Below are positions 25,951 to 35,420 of a DNA stretch of 64,000 bases, piece after piece (the first letter of the stretch is position 1; the number at the start of each line of letters is the position of its first letter). Origin of the DNA: Terriglobales bacterium (GTDB taxonomy: Bacteria; Acidobacteriota; Terriglobia; Bryobacterales; Bryobacteraceae); NCBI GenBank assembly GCA_027485675.1, contig JAIXQP010000007.1:310001-374000 (forward strand). Reading direction: 5' to 3'. The position numbers and the translations under genes were made by a program. The notes under the pieces were generated by a model, which was not told where the DNA came from, ran no database searches, and saw nothing but the letters and a program-made list of their open reading frames with translations.

Positions 25951-27245
25951 GCCGCGCCAGCCACGGACCGCGGCCGTTCGATCTGTCGCCACACGGCGGC
26001 GGATCCCTGGCCGGGATTGGCGAGGTAGCGTTCCAGCCAGGGTTGCTGTTCGTGTAGGGCTTCCGCGGCGCTCAGGTTGTCCCACAACTCGGCCAACTGC
26101 GCGGCGTTCCGCGGCGTCCAGCGGGCGTAGAAGCCGCCGGGCGGGTCGATGCCGGCCGGGAGCAATTGCAGAACCGGCCGGTGGGCCAGCATCGCTTCGA
26201 GCATTGCCGTGGAGCCGAACGAGGCGACCAGCGTGGCGGAGGCGAGATCGTCGGCCAGCGAAACGCCACGCGGGGTGAAGGTAACAGCGGGGCCGAAGCC
26301 TTCGAAGTAAGACCGGTCTTCGAGCGGATGGAGCCGGATGCGGAGCGGGAGCCCGGTGGCCTCGGCCGCCTCGCGCAACTGGGCGATGACCATGCGGTGC
26401 TGGGCGGGGGAGAGGGAAGCGGCGTGGGTCTGCGAGAGAAAGAGCAGAGTGCGTCCGGGCGGCGGGGGCGGGGCGGGTACGGCGTAGCGGTCCAGGCGTG
26501 GCGCGCCGATGACATGCAGGGCGGAGGCCGCGGCGCCTTCCTCGAGATAGCGTTCCCGGAACGCCTCTCCCCACAGGAGATACTCGGTGGCGTTGGTTGG
26601 AAAGTACTCGAGGCTGGGCAGTCCATGCTGCAAGGTGATCCAGCGATCGGCGGCCTGCCCGAAGTTCAGGCAGAGGCCGGAGAAGTCATTGGGGGTAATC
26701 ACCGTGAGGGGGCCGGCGCACTGCTGGCGGATCGACTGCGCCAGGCGTTCGTAGGCGTAGGCGCGGCAGAGGAGCGCGCCGATGGCGGGTGAAAGCCGGG
26801 AGAGGCCGGGGCGCCAGGCATCCGGCGCGGCACGGCGCAGGCGCGCGTAGTCGGCGCGGGCCCGGGAGAAGTCGCGCGGAGACAGCAGGCGGAGCGCCAA
26901 CTGATCGACGTTGAGAAACGGCCCGGAGTGGAGGGCGCCGACGGCGGCCGGGCCGGCCAGGAGGGCCGGGCCTGGGCAGGTCTCGAGAAGAGGGCGGAGG
27001 GTGCCGTAGCCGCCTTCGGCGGCATAGTCGGTGACGAACAGATAGCGGAGGTTCCGGGGGACGTCCAGCATCCGAGACCAGGAGAGGCCGCGCCCGGCCA
27101 GGGCGAACGGATGCAGCGCCGCGCGCAAGGGCCGGGTCTCGACTTTGTTCCATAGATAGAACAGCGGCAGGCGAATGGAGTACAGCGCGCTGCCGCGGAA
27201 CGGGGCGAAGAGGGCGTTAGCTTGCTGCCATGGCAGCGGTGGCAT
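25947..27245 (-). CDS. GT-B-fold capsule/teichoic-type transferase
   Basis: A 432-residue cytoplasmic protein, last gene of the long minus-strand operon. The C-terminal half has the GT-B nucleotide-binding pattern seen in capsule and glycerophosphotransferase-like enzymes: ITLQHGLPSLEYFPTNATEY, LFLSQTHAASLSP, IRLHPLEDRSYFEGF, then SATLVASFGSTAMLEAMLA. The N-terminal half is poorly conserved. The ATG at 27245 (MPPLPWQQANALF) overlaps the end of the epimerase gene by 29 bases; a longer upstream frame would overlap more. Donor and acceptor are unknown, but the context indicates exopolysaccharide assembly. Confidence 0.7.
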   Translation of the reverse strand: MPPLPWQQANALFAPFRGSALYSIRLPLFYLWNKVETRPLRAALHPFALAGRGLSWSRMLDVPRNLRYLFVTDYAAEGGYGTLRPLLETCPGPALLAGPAAVGALHSGPFLNVDQLALRLLSPRDFSRARADYARLRRAAPDAWRPGLSRLSPAIGALLCRAYAYERLAQSIRQQCAGPLTVITPNDFSGLCLNFGQAADRWITLQHGLPSLEYFPTNATEYLLWGEAFRERYLEEGAAASALHVIGAPRLDRYAVPAPPPPPGRTLLFLSQTHAASLSPAQHRMVIAQLREAAEATGLPLRIRLHPLEDRSYFEGFGPAVTFTPRGVSLADDLASATLVASFGSTAMLEAMLAHRPVLQLLPAGIDPPGGFYARWTPRNAAQLAELWDNLSAAEALHEQQPWLERYLANPGQGSAAVWRQIERPRSVAGAA

Positions 27246-28152
27246 GGAATACCTCGGGAAGGGAGTTGACGGGTTCCGCGGCGAGGAGCCGGGCAAGACC
27301 TTCGTCCAGCGACACGGTGGGGCGCCAGCCGAGCAGGCGATGCGCGGCGGTGAGGTCGCCCCGCAGATGGGGACGGTCGGAGGCGCGGACGCGGGCGGGG
27401 TCCACCGTCACGGTAATGTCGCGGCCGGTGAGCCGCGCCAGGCTATGGACGATGTCGGCGGCGGTCCATTCGCCCGGGCCGGGCACATTGCAGACGCGGG
27501 CGGTAACCGGCGAGAGCGCCATGCGGGCGAGCGCCTCAGCGACATCGGTGACGTAGACGTAGCTGCGATAGGTGGAGGTATTGCCGAGCTGGATGCGGTT
27601 AGCGCCGGCGCGGAGTTGATCGCAGAGGACGGGGATGAGGTGGGGGTTCGTTTCGCCGGGGCCGTAGACGTTGAAGAGCCGGGCGATGGAGTAGCGCAGG
27701 CCGGAGGACTTCACCAGTTGCTCGCCGAAGTGCTTCGTGATGCCGTAGATCTCGCTGGGCGCCGGACGATCGTCTTCGTGGTGGTAGCGGTCCGTGGTGT
27801 CATAAACGGCGGCGGTGGAGGCAAAGACGAAGTTTGGCTTCGTTTCGCAAAATGACGCCGCGGCCAGGACGTTCTGGGTGCCTTCCACGTTGATGCGGAG
27901 GGTCCGGGAGGGCTCGCGTTCGCAGTCCGGTATGAAATGGAGGGCGGCCAGATGCACGACGGCATCCGGGCGGAACCCGCGCATGGCGGCCTTTAGCGCC
28001 GGGGCGTCAAGGATGTCTCCGACGTGGTCGTACGGGCCCGGGCGGCCCGTCGAGAGATTGTCATAGACCAGCACTTCGTGCCCGGCTGCGGCCAGACGAT
28101 TGGTCAGATGGGCGCCGACGAAGCCGGCCCCCCCGGTGATCATGATTCGCAT
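27217..28152 (-). CDS. NAD-dependent epimerase/dehydratase (UDP-sugar 4-epimerase-like)
   Basis: A 311-residue short-chain dehydrogenase-type sugar-nucleotide enzyme. The Rossmann motif ITGGAGFVGAHLTNRLAAAG lies at residues 5-24, and the catalytic Tyr-x-x-x-Lys is YGITK; a Ser/Thr-rich FASTAAVYDTTD segment precedes it. The length and motifs fit UDP-glucose/GlcNAc 4-epimerases, although dehydratases cannot be excluded. It supplies an activated sugar for the polysaccharide encoded around it. Its start lies inside the 3' end of the methyltransferase gene (92-base overlap), which is longer than usual for this operon. Confidence 0.9.
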   Translation of the reverse strand: MRIMITGGAGFVGAHLTNRLAAAGHEVLVYDNLSTGRPGPYDHVGDILDAPALKAAMRGFRPDAVVHLAALHFIPDCEREPSRTLRINVEGTQNVLAAASFCETKPNFVFASTAAVYDTTDRYHHEDDRPAPSEIYGITKHFGEQLVKSSGLRYSIARLFNVYGPGETNPHLIPVLCDQLRAGANRIQLGNTSTYRSYVYVTDVAEALARMALSPVTARVCNVPGPGEWTAADIVHSLARLTGRDITVTVDPARVRASDRPHLRGDLTAAHRLLGWRPTVSLDEGLARLLAAEPVNSLPEVFHATAAMAAS

Positions 28153-29053
28153 AATGCTCCTTCAGGGCGATGAACCAACCCTGCACCTGGTAGCGGCAGC
28201 GATCGAGCCGCCACCAGCGCAGACGCTGGCGGAAAAGGGATTCGAGACTGGCGAGATCCGGCGCGACGGGCGCGGCGGAGACGTTGGCCTGTTTGCGGGC
28301 CACGACGCGGAGGCTGCATTCGAGCAGCGGGGTTTCGAGCTCTTCGAGTTTTTCGACGGCGAAACCGGCGCGTTCGACCACATAGCGAAGGGAGTCCGGC
28401 AGGAACATCATGGGATGCGCCAGATGGATCATGCCGAGTCCGCGCCAGTGGCCACGGAGATTGGGGACCTCGACGAAGAGCGTGCCTCCTTCGGCGAGTT
28501 GGGCGCCGAGCGCCCGCAGGGTTTCGACGGGGTTGACGCAATGTTCGAGCACGTGAAACGCGGCGGCGTGCGTATAGGGGGCGGCGGGGCGGGGCAGATC
28601 CTCGAGGGAATTGGCGATGATACGGCCTCCGAGTTCGCGGCAGATGCGGTGGCAAAGCGTGGAGGGCTCCACTCCGGCGGCATCGACCTGAGGCAGCGTG
28701 GCGAGAGCGCGCAGGAAGGCTCCATCGCCGGCGCCGAGTTCGAGGACGCGCGAGCCCGGCGGGAGCAGTTCGCGATAGGCTTCGATGCGGCGCAGGGCCG
28801 TGTCGGCGGGGATGTTCTGGTGGGCGATGAGCCGGGCGCGGGAGGGGAAGTAGGTTTCGTAGGCGTGCTCGTAGAAGTCCGCGTAGGCGGCCGCGGTGGG
28901 GCGGGGATTGAGATAGAGCAGCCCGCAGCGCAGGCAGAGATCGGTGGCCAGGCCGAGGCCATGCCGGTCGTGGGCGAAGAGAGTACGGCCTTTGCGGGAC
29001 CCGCAGGCGTTGCAGCCAGTGGATTCGAGAGTCGGTTGCCAGCGGGAGGTCAT
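28061..29053 (-). CDS. class I SAM-dependent methyltransferase with N-terminal zinc-ribbon-like cysteines
   Basis: A 330-residue protein. The N-terminus has two CxxC pairs (CNACGS and CLRCGLLYLNPRP), a zinc-binding module common in sugar methyltransferases of polysaccharide loci. The SAM-binding motif I is VLELGAGDGAFLRALA, and AAFHVLEHCVNPVETL is the methyltransferase-type post-motif. It probably methylates a sugar or sugar nucleotide. The gene starts at an ATGA overlap with the asparagine synthetase stop. The C-terminal 30 residues (EHYANHDHRGGRLRRR onwards) are basic and lie over the epimerase start, so a frameshift or late stop there is possible. Confidence 0.85.
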   Translation of the reverse strand: MTSRWQPTLESTGCNACGSRKGRTLFAHDRHGLGLATDLCLRCGLLYLNPRPTAAAYADFYEHAYETYFPSRARLIAHQNIPADTALRRIEAYRELLPPGSRVLELGAGDGAFLRALATLPQVDAAGVEPSTLCHRICRELGGRIIANSLEDLPRPAAPYTHAAAFHVLEHCVNPVETLRALGAQLAEGGTLFVEVPNLRGHWRGLGMIHLAHPMMFLPDSLRYVVERAGFAVEKLEELETPLLECSLRVVARKQANVSAAPVAPDLASLESLFRQRLRWWRLDRCRYQVQGWFIALKEHYANHDHRGGRLRRRPSDQSSGRSRARSAGL

Positions 29054-30951
29054 GCGGCTTGTTCCTTGTAGCTTGTGAGTTGCTGCTGCCAGAGGGCCAG
29101 GGAGACGGGTAGCCAGTAGCTCTGTTCGGAGAAGGGCGCGGCCGTGGCGGCGCGCCAGGATTCGGGCTGGAGGTAGCGGGTGAGGAGGGGGTTCCCTTCC
29201 ACCTGATGGACGGCGGAGGAGAACCAGGTCTGTTCGGCCATGCCAAAGCCGAGCTTGGCGCGATTCCAGACGACCTGACCGGGCAGGCGGCTGGCCAAGG
29301 CGCTGCGGAGGGCGTACTTGCTGAAGCCGTCGCGGAAGCGGTCTTCGTCCGGCAGGTTCAGGGCGTACTCGACCAAGCGATGGTCGAGGAAGGGCACGCG
29401 GGCTTCCATCGAGACGCGCATGGAGTTGCGGTCGAGATGGCGGAGCAGCTGCGGCAGATTGAAGCGGGTGAGATCGGCTTCGAGACGATCGCGAAGGGAG
29501 CCTCCGGTCCACTGTTCGTGCCAATCGGCGGCGCGGCTGCGGTAGGCATGGAAGAAGTCCGGCCGGAGCAGGCCGGCGACCGGGCGGAGGCGGCGGAGCA
29601 GGCCGAAACGAAGCGGGGCGGGGAGCCAGGCGGCGGCGCCTTTGGCGAAATGGTGGGCGGTGGCGGAGAGGCCAATGGCCCGGGCGTTGTTCCAGAGGGC
29701 CGCGGGCGGGGCGTTGCGGAGAAGGACCGGCAGATGGACCCGGACGTATCCGCCGAGCAACTCGTCGCTGCCTTCGCCGGTCAGGATGACCTTGATGCCG
29801 TCGCGTTGCCGGATGTGGGCGAGAAGCGAGAAGGACGCAAAGATGGAGCTGTTATGAAACGGCTGCTCCTGGCAGCGGATGAGTTCCGCGAGGCCGGTCT
29901 CGAAGCTGGCGCGGTCGGCGGGGATGAGTTGCGCGTCGGTGTGGCGGAGAGTGGCGAGGGTCGCTTTGATGTTCGGCGACTCGTCGTAAGGATGGCCGGC
30001 GGGATAGACGCTCGAGTAGCTGCGCAGCCGCTGGCCCTGGGCGCCGAGCATTTCATCGGCGAAGGAGACGATGGCCGACGAATCGAGGCCACCGCTCAGG
30101 AAGCTGGCGACGGGAACATCACTCCGGAGCCGGAGGCGAACGGACTCGGCCAGATGGCGGCCGAGTTGGGTGCGATCGGCGGCGGGCAGACGGGGGATGC
30201 GGTACCAGCGGCGGGGCGATTGCGCTTGGCCGGCGTGAACGCGGACGGAATGCCCGGGCAGGAGTTGGCGAACGCCCGGATAGAAGGTCTGCTCGGTGTG
30301 GTCGGCGAGGCCGAACAGGAGAAAGTCCCAGGCGAGGGCGTCGGTGTCGCCATCGGGCAGCGGGCCCAGGGTGAGGAGCGGGCCAATCTCCGAGGCGGCC
30401 CAGAGCTGACCGTTGGGCAGGCTGCGCAGGTAGACCTGCTTTTCGCCGAACCGGTCGCGGGCGAGGAGCAGGGATTGCGAGGCGGGGTCCCAGAGGGCGA
30501 AGCCGAACATGCCATTGAGCCGGGGCAGAGCCTCCTCGCCCCAGATGGATCCGGCGCGGAGAAGGACTTCGGTGTCGGACCCCGAAAGAAAGGGGCCGGG
30601 CAGCGTTTCGCGGAGTTCCTGGTAGTTGTAGATTTCGCCGTTGAAGGCGAGGGCGTGGCCGGAGAGGGGATCGACCATGGGCTGATGGCCGGCGGCGGAG
30701 AGATCGAGAATGGAGAGCCGGCGGAAGCCCATCGCGGCGACGGCCGGTTGGACCGCGGTGCTGACGAACGGGAGATGGCTGAGGGCCGCGATGGTGTCGC
30801 GGCCCCGGAAGCGGGTGGAAGTGGCGGAGAGGGCCAGGTAGCCTTCGTCGTCCGGGCCGCGGTGGCGCAGGAGTTGCGTGGCCCTTTCAAGGCGGGCATA
30901 GTCGGCGCGGCCCAGCGGGCAGGCGCTGCTGACGGTAACGAATCCACACAT
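29050..30951 (-). CDS. asparagine synthetase B-type, glutamine-hydrolysing (class II amidotransferase)
   Basis: A 633-residue protein that begins Met-Cys2 (MCGFVTVSSACPLGR), so the glutaminase nucleophile is present, and has the conserved RHRGPDDEGY and GFRRLSILDLSAAGHQPM segments. The ATP-pyrophosphatase loop is SFLSGGLDSSAIVSFADEM. It is thus a canonical AsnB architecture, unlike the cysteine-less homologue at 38.4-40.2 kb. Within polysaccharide clusters such enzymes amidate uronic-acid carboxyls or other glycan acids; free asparagine synthesis is also possible. It lies 4 bases after the flippase gene and overlaps the methyltransferase start. Confidence 0.9.
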   Translation of the reverse strand: MCGFVTVSSACPLGRADYARLERATQLLRHRGPDDEGYLALSATSTRFRGRDTIAALSHLPFVSTAVQPAVAAMGFRRLSILDLSAAGHQPMVDPLSGHALAFNGEIYNYQELRETLPGPFLSGSDTEVLLRAGSIWGEEALPRLNGMFGFALWDPASQSLLLARDRFGEKQVYLRSLPNGQLWAASEIGPLLTLGPLPDGDTDALAWDFLLFGLADHTEQTFYPGVRQLLPGHSVRVHAGQAQSPRRWYRIPRLPAADRTQLGRHLAESVRLRLRSDVPVASFLSGGLDSSAIVSFADEMLGAQGQRLRSYSSVYPAGHPYDESPNIKATLATLRHTDAQLIPADRASFETGLAELIRCQEQPFHNSSIFASFSLLAHIRQRDGIKVILTGEGSDELLGGYVRVHLPVLLRNAPPAALWNNARAIGLSATAHHFAKGAAAWLPAPLRFGLLRRLRPVAGLLRPDFFHAYRSRAADWHEQWTGGSLRDRLEADLTRFNLPQLLRHLDRNSMRVSMEARVPFLDHRLVEYALNLPDEDRFRDGFSKYALRSALASRLPGQVVWNRAKLGFGMAEQTWFSSAVHQVEGNPLLTRYLQPESWRAATAAPFSEQSYWLPVSLALWQQQLTSYKEQAA

Positions 30952-30955
30952 AGAG

Positions 30956-32260
30956 TTAGTAGGCTTTCCTCCAGATTTCAGGCCGCCAGAACCAGACGAA
31001 CCCTATGACGATGCTGCTGCCCAGGGCGGCGGGATACCAGCCGCGGTGCACGAGCTCATAGACCCCTCCGCCGGCCACCCAGCACGCCAGCAGGCGCAAG
31101 GCGAAAGCCGGAGGAATTCTCGCGAACCACAGTTGCAGCAGCCAGGGAAAGAGCACGACGTTGGCCAGGGACCAGGAGCCGGCGACGCCGAGGAACGGCG
31201 TGGCGGCCGCGTAGAGCAGAGTGAAGGCCAGCTTCCAGCCGAAGACCGCGCGATGCCGATGGGCGGCGATCATGGCCGAGGAGATGATGCCCCAGCAGCA
31301 GGAGGCCAGCAGGAAGCCGGGCAGGGCGAGGACGATGGCCCACGAAGCGGGAGTCCAGGCTTCACCGAAGAGCAGGCTCAGCCAGAGGGGGCTCCAGCCG
31401 GCGAAGAGGGCGAGCGGATAGCCGGTGAGCCGCGTGAGCTGTTCGAGGTGGGTGAGGGTAATCGGAAGGAGGTCCGGATCGACCAGGCGTTGGCGGCCGT
31501 AGAGCGGCAGGCCGAGGCGGGGAATGGCGGCGGTGAGGAAGAGCGCTTGCCGGTAGAGCCGGAAGGCCAGTTCGACGTAGGCGAGATGGACCGGCGTCGT
31601 GAACCGGGCGCCGACCAGCGACGCGATGGAACCGGAGAGCACGCTGAGAACGCTATTGCCGATATTGGCGAAGGCGAAGCCGCGCACGCGGCGCCACGTG
31701 GCGCGCCGGAACTGCAGGCTTACGGGAACGGGACAGAGAACAAAGGCCAGCACACTGGGCAGGGCGCCGCGCAAAACGAGAGCGGCCAGGACGCCCAGCC
31801 GGGTCTCACCGGCCCAGGCGCCGGCAATGGAGACCACGGAGAACAGCACCGTTTCGAGCAGTTCCACCAACATGACGCGATGGAAGGCGAGGTCGCGTTC
31901 GAGTAGAGCGATAGGTACGGCGCGCCAACTGAGAAAGTACACCGCCGCGGCGGCGGAAAGGCGCAGGTCCATCTCCCCAGGAGAGAGGGCGAAGAGCAGG
32001 AGCGCGAGGGCAACGGCCATGGCGTGTTGGAGGGCGAAGAGACTTTCGAGATCCCACTCTTCGGGCTCACGGACCAGCCACGTGGCGAACCCCCGCGTCG
32101 CGAGGTCCGAGGAACTGACGTAGAGCAGGAGCGGCACGGCGAATTGGCCCCATTCTTCGGGGGTGAGGAGGCGCAGAAGAATCACGCCTCCCAAAAAGTT
32201 CACCAGCATGGCGCCGCCATAGCGGATGGCCAGCCAGAAGTAGCCCGCGGAAGCGATCAT
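30956..32260 (-). CDS. oligosaccharide flippase (Wzx-like, MATE/MOP superfamily)
   Basis: A 434-residue very hydrophobic protein with about a dozen membrane segments. It begins in the RfbX/Wzx style (AIRYGGAMLVNFLGGVILLRLLTPEEWGQFAV). Flippases of this family move undecaprenyl-linked oligosaccharide repeat units across the inner membrane for Wzy-type polymerisation. It lies directly downstream of the WecG-like gene, overlapping by 4 bases, and just upstream of the asparagine synthetase gene. With the ligase/polymerase-like gene, the SLBB channel and the Wzz-like protein it makes a complete Wzx/Wzy-type export route within the window. Confidence 0.88.
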   Translation of the reverse strand: MIASAGYFWLAIRYGGAMLVNFLGGVILLRLLTPEEWGQFAVPLLLYVSSSDLATRGFATWLVREPEEWDLESLFALQHAMAVALALLLFALSPGEMDLRLSAAAAVYFLSWRAVPIALLERDLAFHRVMLVELLETVLFSVVSIAGAWAGETRLGVLAALVLRGALPSVLAFVLCPVPVSLQFRRATWRRVRGFAFANIGNSVLSVLSGSIASLVGARFTTPVHLAYVELAFRLYRQALFLTAAIPRLGLPLYGRQRLVDPDLLPITLTHLEQLTRLTGYPLALFAGWSPLWLSLLFGEAWTPASWAIVLALPGFLLASCCWGIISSAMIAAHRHRAVFGWKLAFTLLYAAATPFLGVAGSWSLANVVLFPWLLQLWFARIPPAFALRLLACWVAGGGVYELVHRGWYPAALGSSIVIGFVWFWRPEIWRKAY

Positions 32261-33072
32261 GCGCGACGAGCTCCGCGGAGGAGTTCGCGGCCCAGGAGAA
32301 GCAGAAAGGCGGAGTTACTCGTGATGTAGCGCCAAAGGAGCCGGCGCGGTTCCTGAATCAGCCGCCAGGACCATTCGAGTCCGGTGCGTTGCATCCAGGC
32401 GGGAGCCCGTTCAACGTTGCCCGCCCAGACATCCATCGCGCCGCCGACTCCGATGCCGACCCGGCACCCGGTGGCCGGGAGATGTTCGGCGAGGAAGAGC
32501 TCCTGACGGGGCGATCCGAGTCCGGCAATGAGGAGTTCCGCGCCAGAGGCGGCGATGGCCGCCCGGATGAACAGGGGGTCGGCGAAGTAGCCGTGGTGGG
32601 TGCCGACGATCTGCAACGAGGGATTCTGCTTCGTGAGTTCCGCGGCACAGCGGGCAACCGTGGACTCCGTGCTGCCAAGCAGAAAGACGCGATGACCCTG
32701 AGCGGCGCAGTGGGCCAGGAGGGCCCAGGTGAGGTCGATGCCGGTGACGCGTCCGGGCAGGGGCTTGCCGAGCGCCCGAGCGGCCAGGATGACGGACTGT
32801 CCGTCGGCGACGATGAGGTCGGCGGCGGCGTAGGCATCGGCGAAGGCAGCGTCCCGGCGGACGCGGCTGATGTGGTCCGCGTTTAAAGTGCAGACAAACG
32901 TCGGAAAGGGCCAACGCAGGGCGTTGGCGAGGTAGGTTAACGCATCGTTCTGGGAAATGGCCGCCACAGGCAGGCCGAAGAGTTCAACTGCTGGAGCAAG
33001 TAGCCGTGCGGCCAGTGCCGCTTCCGATCGCGCCGGATTGGAAGTGGTGATAGATGGAACGGATGCGCGCAC
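32257..33072 (-). CDS. WecG/TagA/CpsF family glycosyltransferase (GT26)
   Basis: A 271-residue GT26-family protein: the NADHISRVRRDAAFADAYAA region, LIVADGQSVILAARALGKPL, RVTGIDLTWALLAHCAAQGH and LGSPRQELFLAEHLPATGCR with GVGGAMDVWAGNVERAPAWM are the diagnostic blocks. These enzymes transfer a sugar such as ManNAc(A) or a glucosyl-type residue to a polyprenol-linked intermediate. The start is uncertain: the GTG at 33072 overlaps the upstream glycosyltransferase gene by 89 bases, and no ATG is available closer to the first conserved block. Confidence 0.88.
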   Translation of the reverse strand: MRASVPSITTSNPARSEAALAARLLAPAVELFGLPVAAISQNDALTYLANALRWPFPTFVCTLNADHISRVRRDAAFADAYAAADLIVADGQSVILAARALGKPLPGRVTGIDLTWALLAHCAAQGHRVFLLGSTESTVARCAAELTKQNPSLQIVGTHHGYFADPLFIRAAIAASGAELLIAGLGSPRQELFLAEHLPATGCRVGIGVGGAMDVWAGNVERAPAWMQRTGLEWSWRLIQEPRRLLWRYITSNSAFLLLLGRELLRGARRA

Positions 33073-34084
33073 CGTTCACCTCCCACGTGAAGTTTTCAAG
33101 AATCGTTTGGCGGGCGACGGCGCCGAGGCGGGCCAGATCGGCCGAAGAGCAGCGGCGGATCAGCGAGATGAGTTCGGGGAGATTGTGGGGATCGAAGAGG
33201 AAGCCGTTTTCGCCGGAGCGAATGAGATAGCGGGTGCCGCCCGAAGCGGCTGCGAGGACGGGACGCCCGGCGGCCATGGCCTCGAGCGCCACGGTGGGGA
33301 GCCCTTCATAGGCGGAGGGGAGGACGAACAGGCCACAGCGGACGTAAGCCGCGGCGAGGGTTTCGTCGTCGACTTCGCCGAGGAAGTGGACGCGGCCCGA
33401 GAGGCCCAGCGAGTGGGCTTGGGCTTCGAGAGTGGCGCGATGGCCGCCGTCGGGACCGATGAGGGTGAGGTCGTGGCCCGGGAGCTCGGCGAGGGCGGCG
33501 AGCAGGAAGTCGACCCGCTTGACCGGATCGAGGCGGCCGACGAAGAGCAGCGAGTGGGGCGAGCCGGGCAGGGGAGACGGCGCGGCTTCCGGCAGGCGCA
33601 GGGCGTTCGGGATGACGCGGAAGTTCTGGGCGGGGGCGCCGAGGAGGATGGCATCGCGCTTGTCGTTTTCTGTGAGCGCGATGAGGGTGCCGGCAAGCTG
33701 GAGGCCGAGCCAGCCGAGGGTGGAATCGAAGACGCCCTTTTTGAGCGCGGAGGACCAGGAGTGGGCCGGGTAGTAGCAGTGGGCGGTGAAGACGGAGGGG
33801 ATGCCGAGCCGGCGGGCGGCGAGGAGGCTGCACGCGGCGAAAGGGCGGCGGGCGCCATGGGCGTGGATCACATCCGGCGCGAACCGGCGGAGTGCGAACG
33901 GCAGCGCCAGGGTCGAGGAGAGGCGCTGGACGGGAATATCGTGCCAGGCATCGGGGCCAGGGGTGCGGGTGAGGATCTCGACTTGATCCCCATAGGCGCG
34001 GAGTTCGCGGGCGAGATTGCCGACGTGTTGTTCGAGGCCTCCCCGCAGGGGAAAGAAGCTATTGGTGACCAGGGCGATCCGCAT
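32984..34084 (-). CDS. glycosyltransferase family 4 protein
   Basis: A 366-residue GT4 enzyme starting at the ATG at 34084 (MRIALVTNSFFPLRGGLEQH), which contains the acceptor-side GGLEQHV loop. The C-terminal domain has the nucleotide-sugar motif with the E-x7-E pattern (PSAYEGLPTVALEAMAAGRP). A shared 26-base overlap with the ligase gene and an 89-base overlap with the WecG-like gene indicate one transcript. It adds a sugar during assembly of the repeat unit; linkage and donor are not predictable. Confidence 0.92.
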   Translation of the reverse strand: MRIALVTNSFFPLRGGLEQHVGNLARELRAYGDQVEILTRTPGPDAWHDIPVQRLSSTLALPFALRRFAPDVIHAHGARRPFAACSLLAARRLGIPSVFTAHCYYPAHSWSSALKKGVFDSTLGWLGLQLAGTLIALTENDKRDAILLGAPAQNFRVIPNALRLPEAAPSPLPGSPHSLLFVGRLDPVKRVDFLLAALAELPGHDLTLIGPDGGHRATLEAQAHSLGLSGRVHFLGEVDDETLAAAYVRCGLFVLPSAYEGLPTVALEAMAAGRPVLAAASGGTRYLIRSGENGFLFDPHNLPELISLIRRCSSADLARLGAVARQTILENFTWEVNGARIRSIYHHFQSGAIGSGTGRTATCSSS

Positions 34085-35420
34085 GGGGCTCCTGAGAGGG
34101 AATCGAGATGGCGCGCATGGCGAGGCCGGCGAAGAGAAAGAGGGGAGCGGTGCCCGTGAAGCCGAAGATGCTCTCTGAGAAGAGCGCTCCGCAGGCACGG
34201 CCGAACAAGGCCGCCGCGAGAGCCGCGGCGAGAATGTTTTGCTGCGCAGTAGCGCCGCGGACGAGCGTGACCACCGTTGCGCCGAGAAAGCCCAGGAAGA
34301 GGAGCACGGAGAGGAGGCCCGCCTGCCCCATTAGGGCCATGTAACTGTTCTCGCCTACGCCCTCCGCGGAGACACCTTCGAGATGGGCGTAGCCGCCGGC
34401 TTGTCCGATGCCGCGGCCGAGTAAGTATTGGTCCAAGTTCTCGATAGCCTCCTGCATGAACTGTGTGCGCACGGAGGCGGAACTCTCCTGACCAGTTACA
34501 GTATTTGTCAAGAGTTCGGACCCAAGGGTACTTAGTACTAAGCCGCCGAAAATGGCCCAGAGCGCAAGGGAACCGATGCGGGCATGGTGCTCGCGGCGGA
34601 TCCATGCCAGCAGGCCGAGGGCGAGCAGCGTGGCAAAGATGGACTCGCGATGGACGGAGAGGGCAAGAGCGCCCATAAAGAGGGCAAGCAGCGGCAGCCA
34701 CCGGCGGCGCCCGGAGGCGACGAGGGCGGCGACATATACGACCGGGACGACGCTGGCTTGTCCGAGCGAGTGGGGGTCGCCGTAGAAAGAAACCATGCGG
34801 CGCATGCCGTGCATGATGTGGTTGGCCCAGAGGCCGAACTGGTTGCTGTTCTGGTCCGGTTGCAGACCTTTGACGTCAACGAGGAAGCCGCCGATCTGCA
34901 CGACCAGGCTCCAGAATTCGAGGGGGAGAAAGAAGAGTTCAAAGAAGCCGAAGGCGCAGACGACGCCATGGGTGATGAGGAGGACGCGGAGGAGGGAGGG
35001 CGCGGCGTCGACCTGAAGGAGACGGCCGGCGAAGTAGGCGAGCGGCGGCGTGATGAGATTGCGGAAGGCGCTGAACTGGGTTTCGGCGGAGATTTGCGTC
35101 TCGCCATCGCCGATGCCGAGGGCGAGATACAGCGTGAGCAGAACGGAGTAGGCGGCCAGGAGGAGGTCGGCCAGGTGCGACTCTCCGAGGCGGACGCGCT
35201 GGCGGAGGGCATTGCCGGCCAGGCTCATGCCGAGAAGGCCGTCCTTGATGGCGATGAGACCGCGGACCGTTTCCGCGCCCACGGCGAACTGGGCGTAGAG
35301 AAGGGGCGGGAAGAAGTTAGAAAAGGGCAGCCAGACGAGGAGAATGGCGGCTTGGCGGGCGGGATGGAAAAGCCCGCCGGCCGTGATGGCGGCAGCGAGG
35401 AGGGCGAAGAGGGGGCTCAT
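34059..35420 (-). CDS. O-antigen ligase / Wzy-like polymerase family membrane protein
   Basis: A 453-residue integral membrane protein with 10 or more hydrophobic helices and a large periplasmic loop (about residues 290-350, containing RTQFMQEAIENLDQYLLGRG and GENSYMALMGQAGLL), which is the arrangement of O-antigen ligase/Wzy polymerases (PF04932). It starts at the ATGA overlap with the sulfotransferase stop. A much longer frame upstream reads over the sulfotransferase and kinase genes and is spurious. It would polymerise or ligate the repeat units of the polysaccharide. Confidence 0.88.
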   Translation of the reverse strand: MSPLFALLAAAITAGGLFHPARQAAILLVWLPFSNFFPPLLYAQFAVGAETVRGLIAIKDGLLGMSLAGNALRQRVRLGESHLADLLLAAYSVLLTLYLALGIGDGETQISAETQFSAFRNLITPPLAYFAGRLLQVDAAPSLLRVLLITHGVVCAFGFFELFFLPLEFWSLVVQIGGFLVDVKGLQPDQNSNQFGLWANHIMHGMRRMVSFYGDPHSLGQASVVPVVYVAALVASGRRRWLPLLALFMGALALSVHRESIFATLLALGLLAWIRREHHARIGSLALWAIFGGLVLSTLGSELLTNTVTGQESSASVRTQFMQEAIENLDQYLLGRGIGQAGGYAHLEGVSAEGVGENSYMALMGQAGLLSVLLFLGFLGATVVTLVRGATAQQNILAAALAAALFGRACGALFSESIFGFTGTAPLFLFAGLAMRAISIPSQEPHADRPGHQ

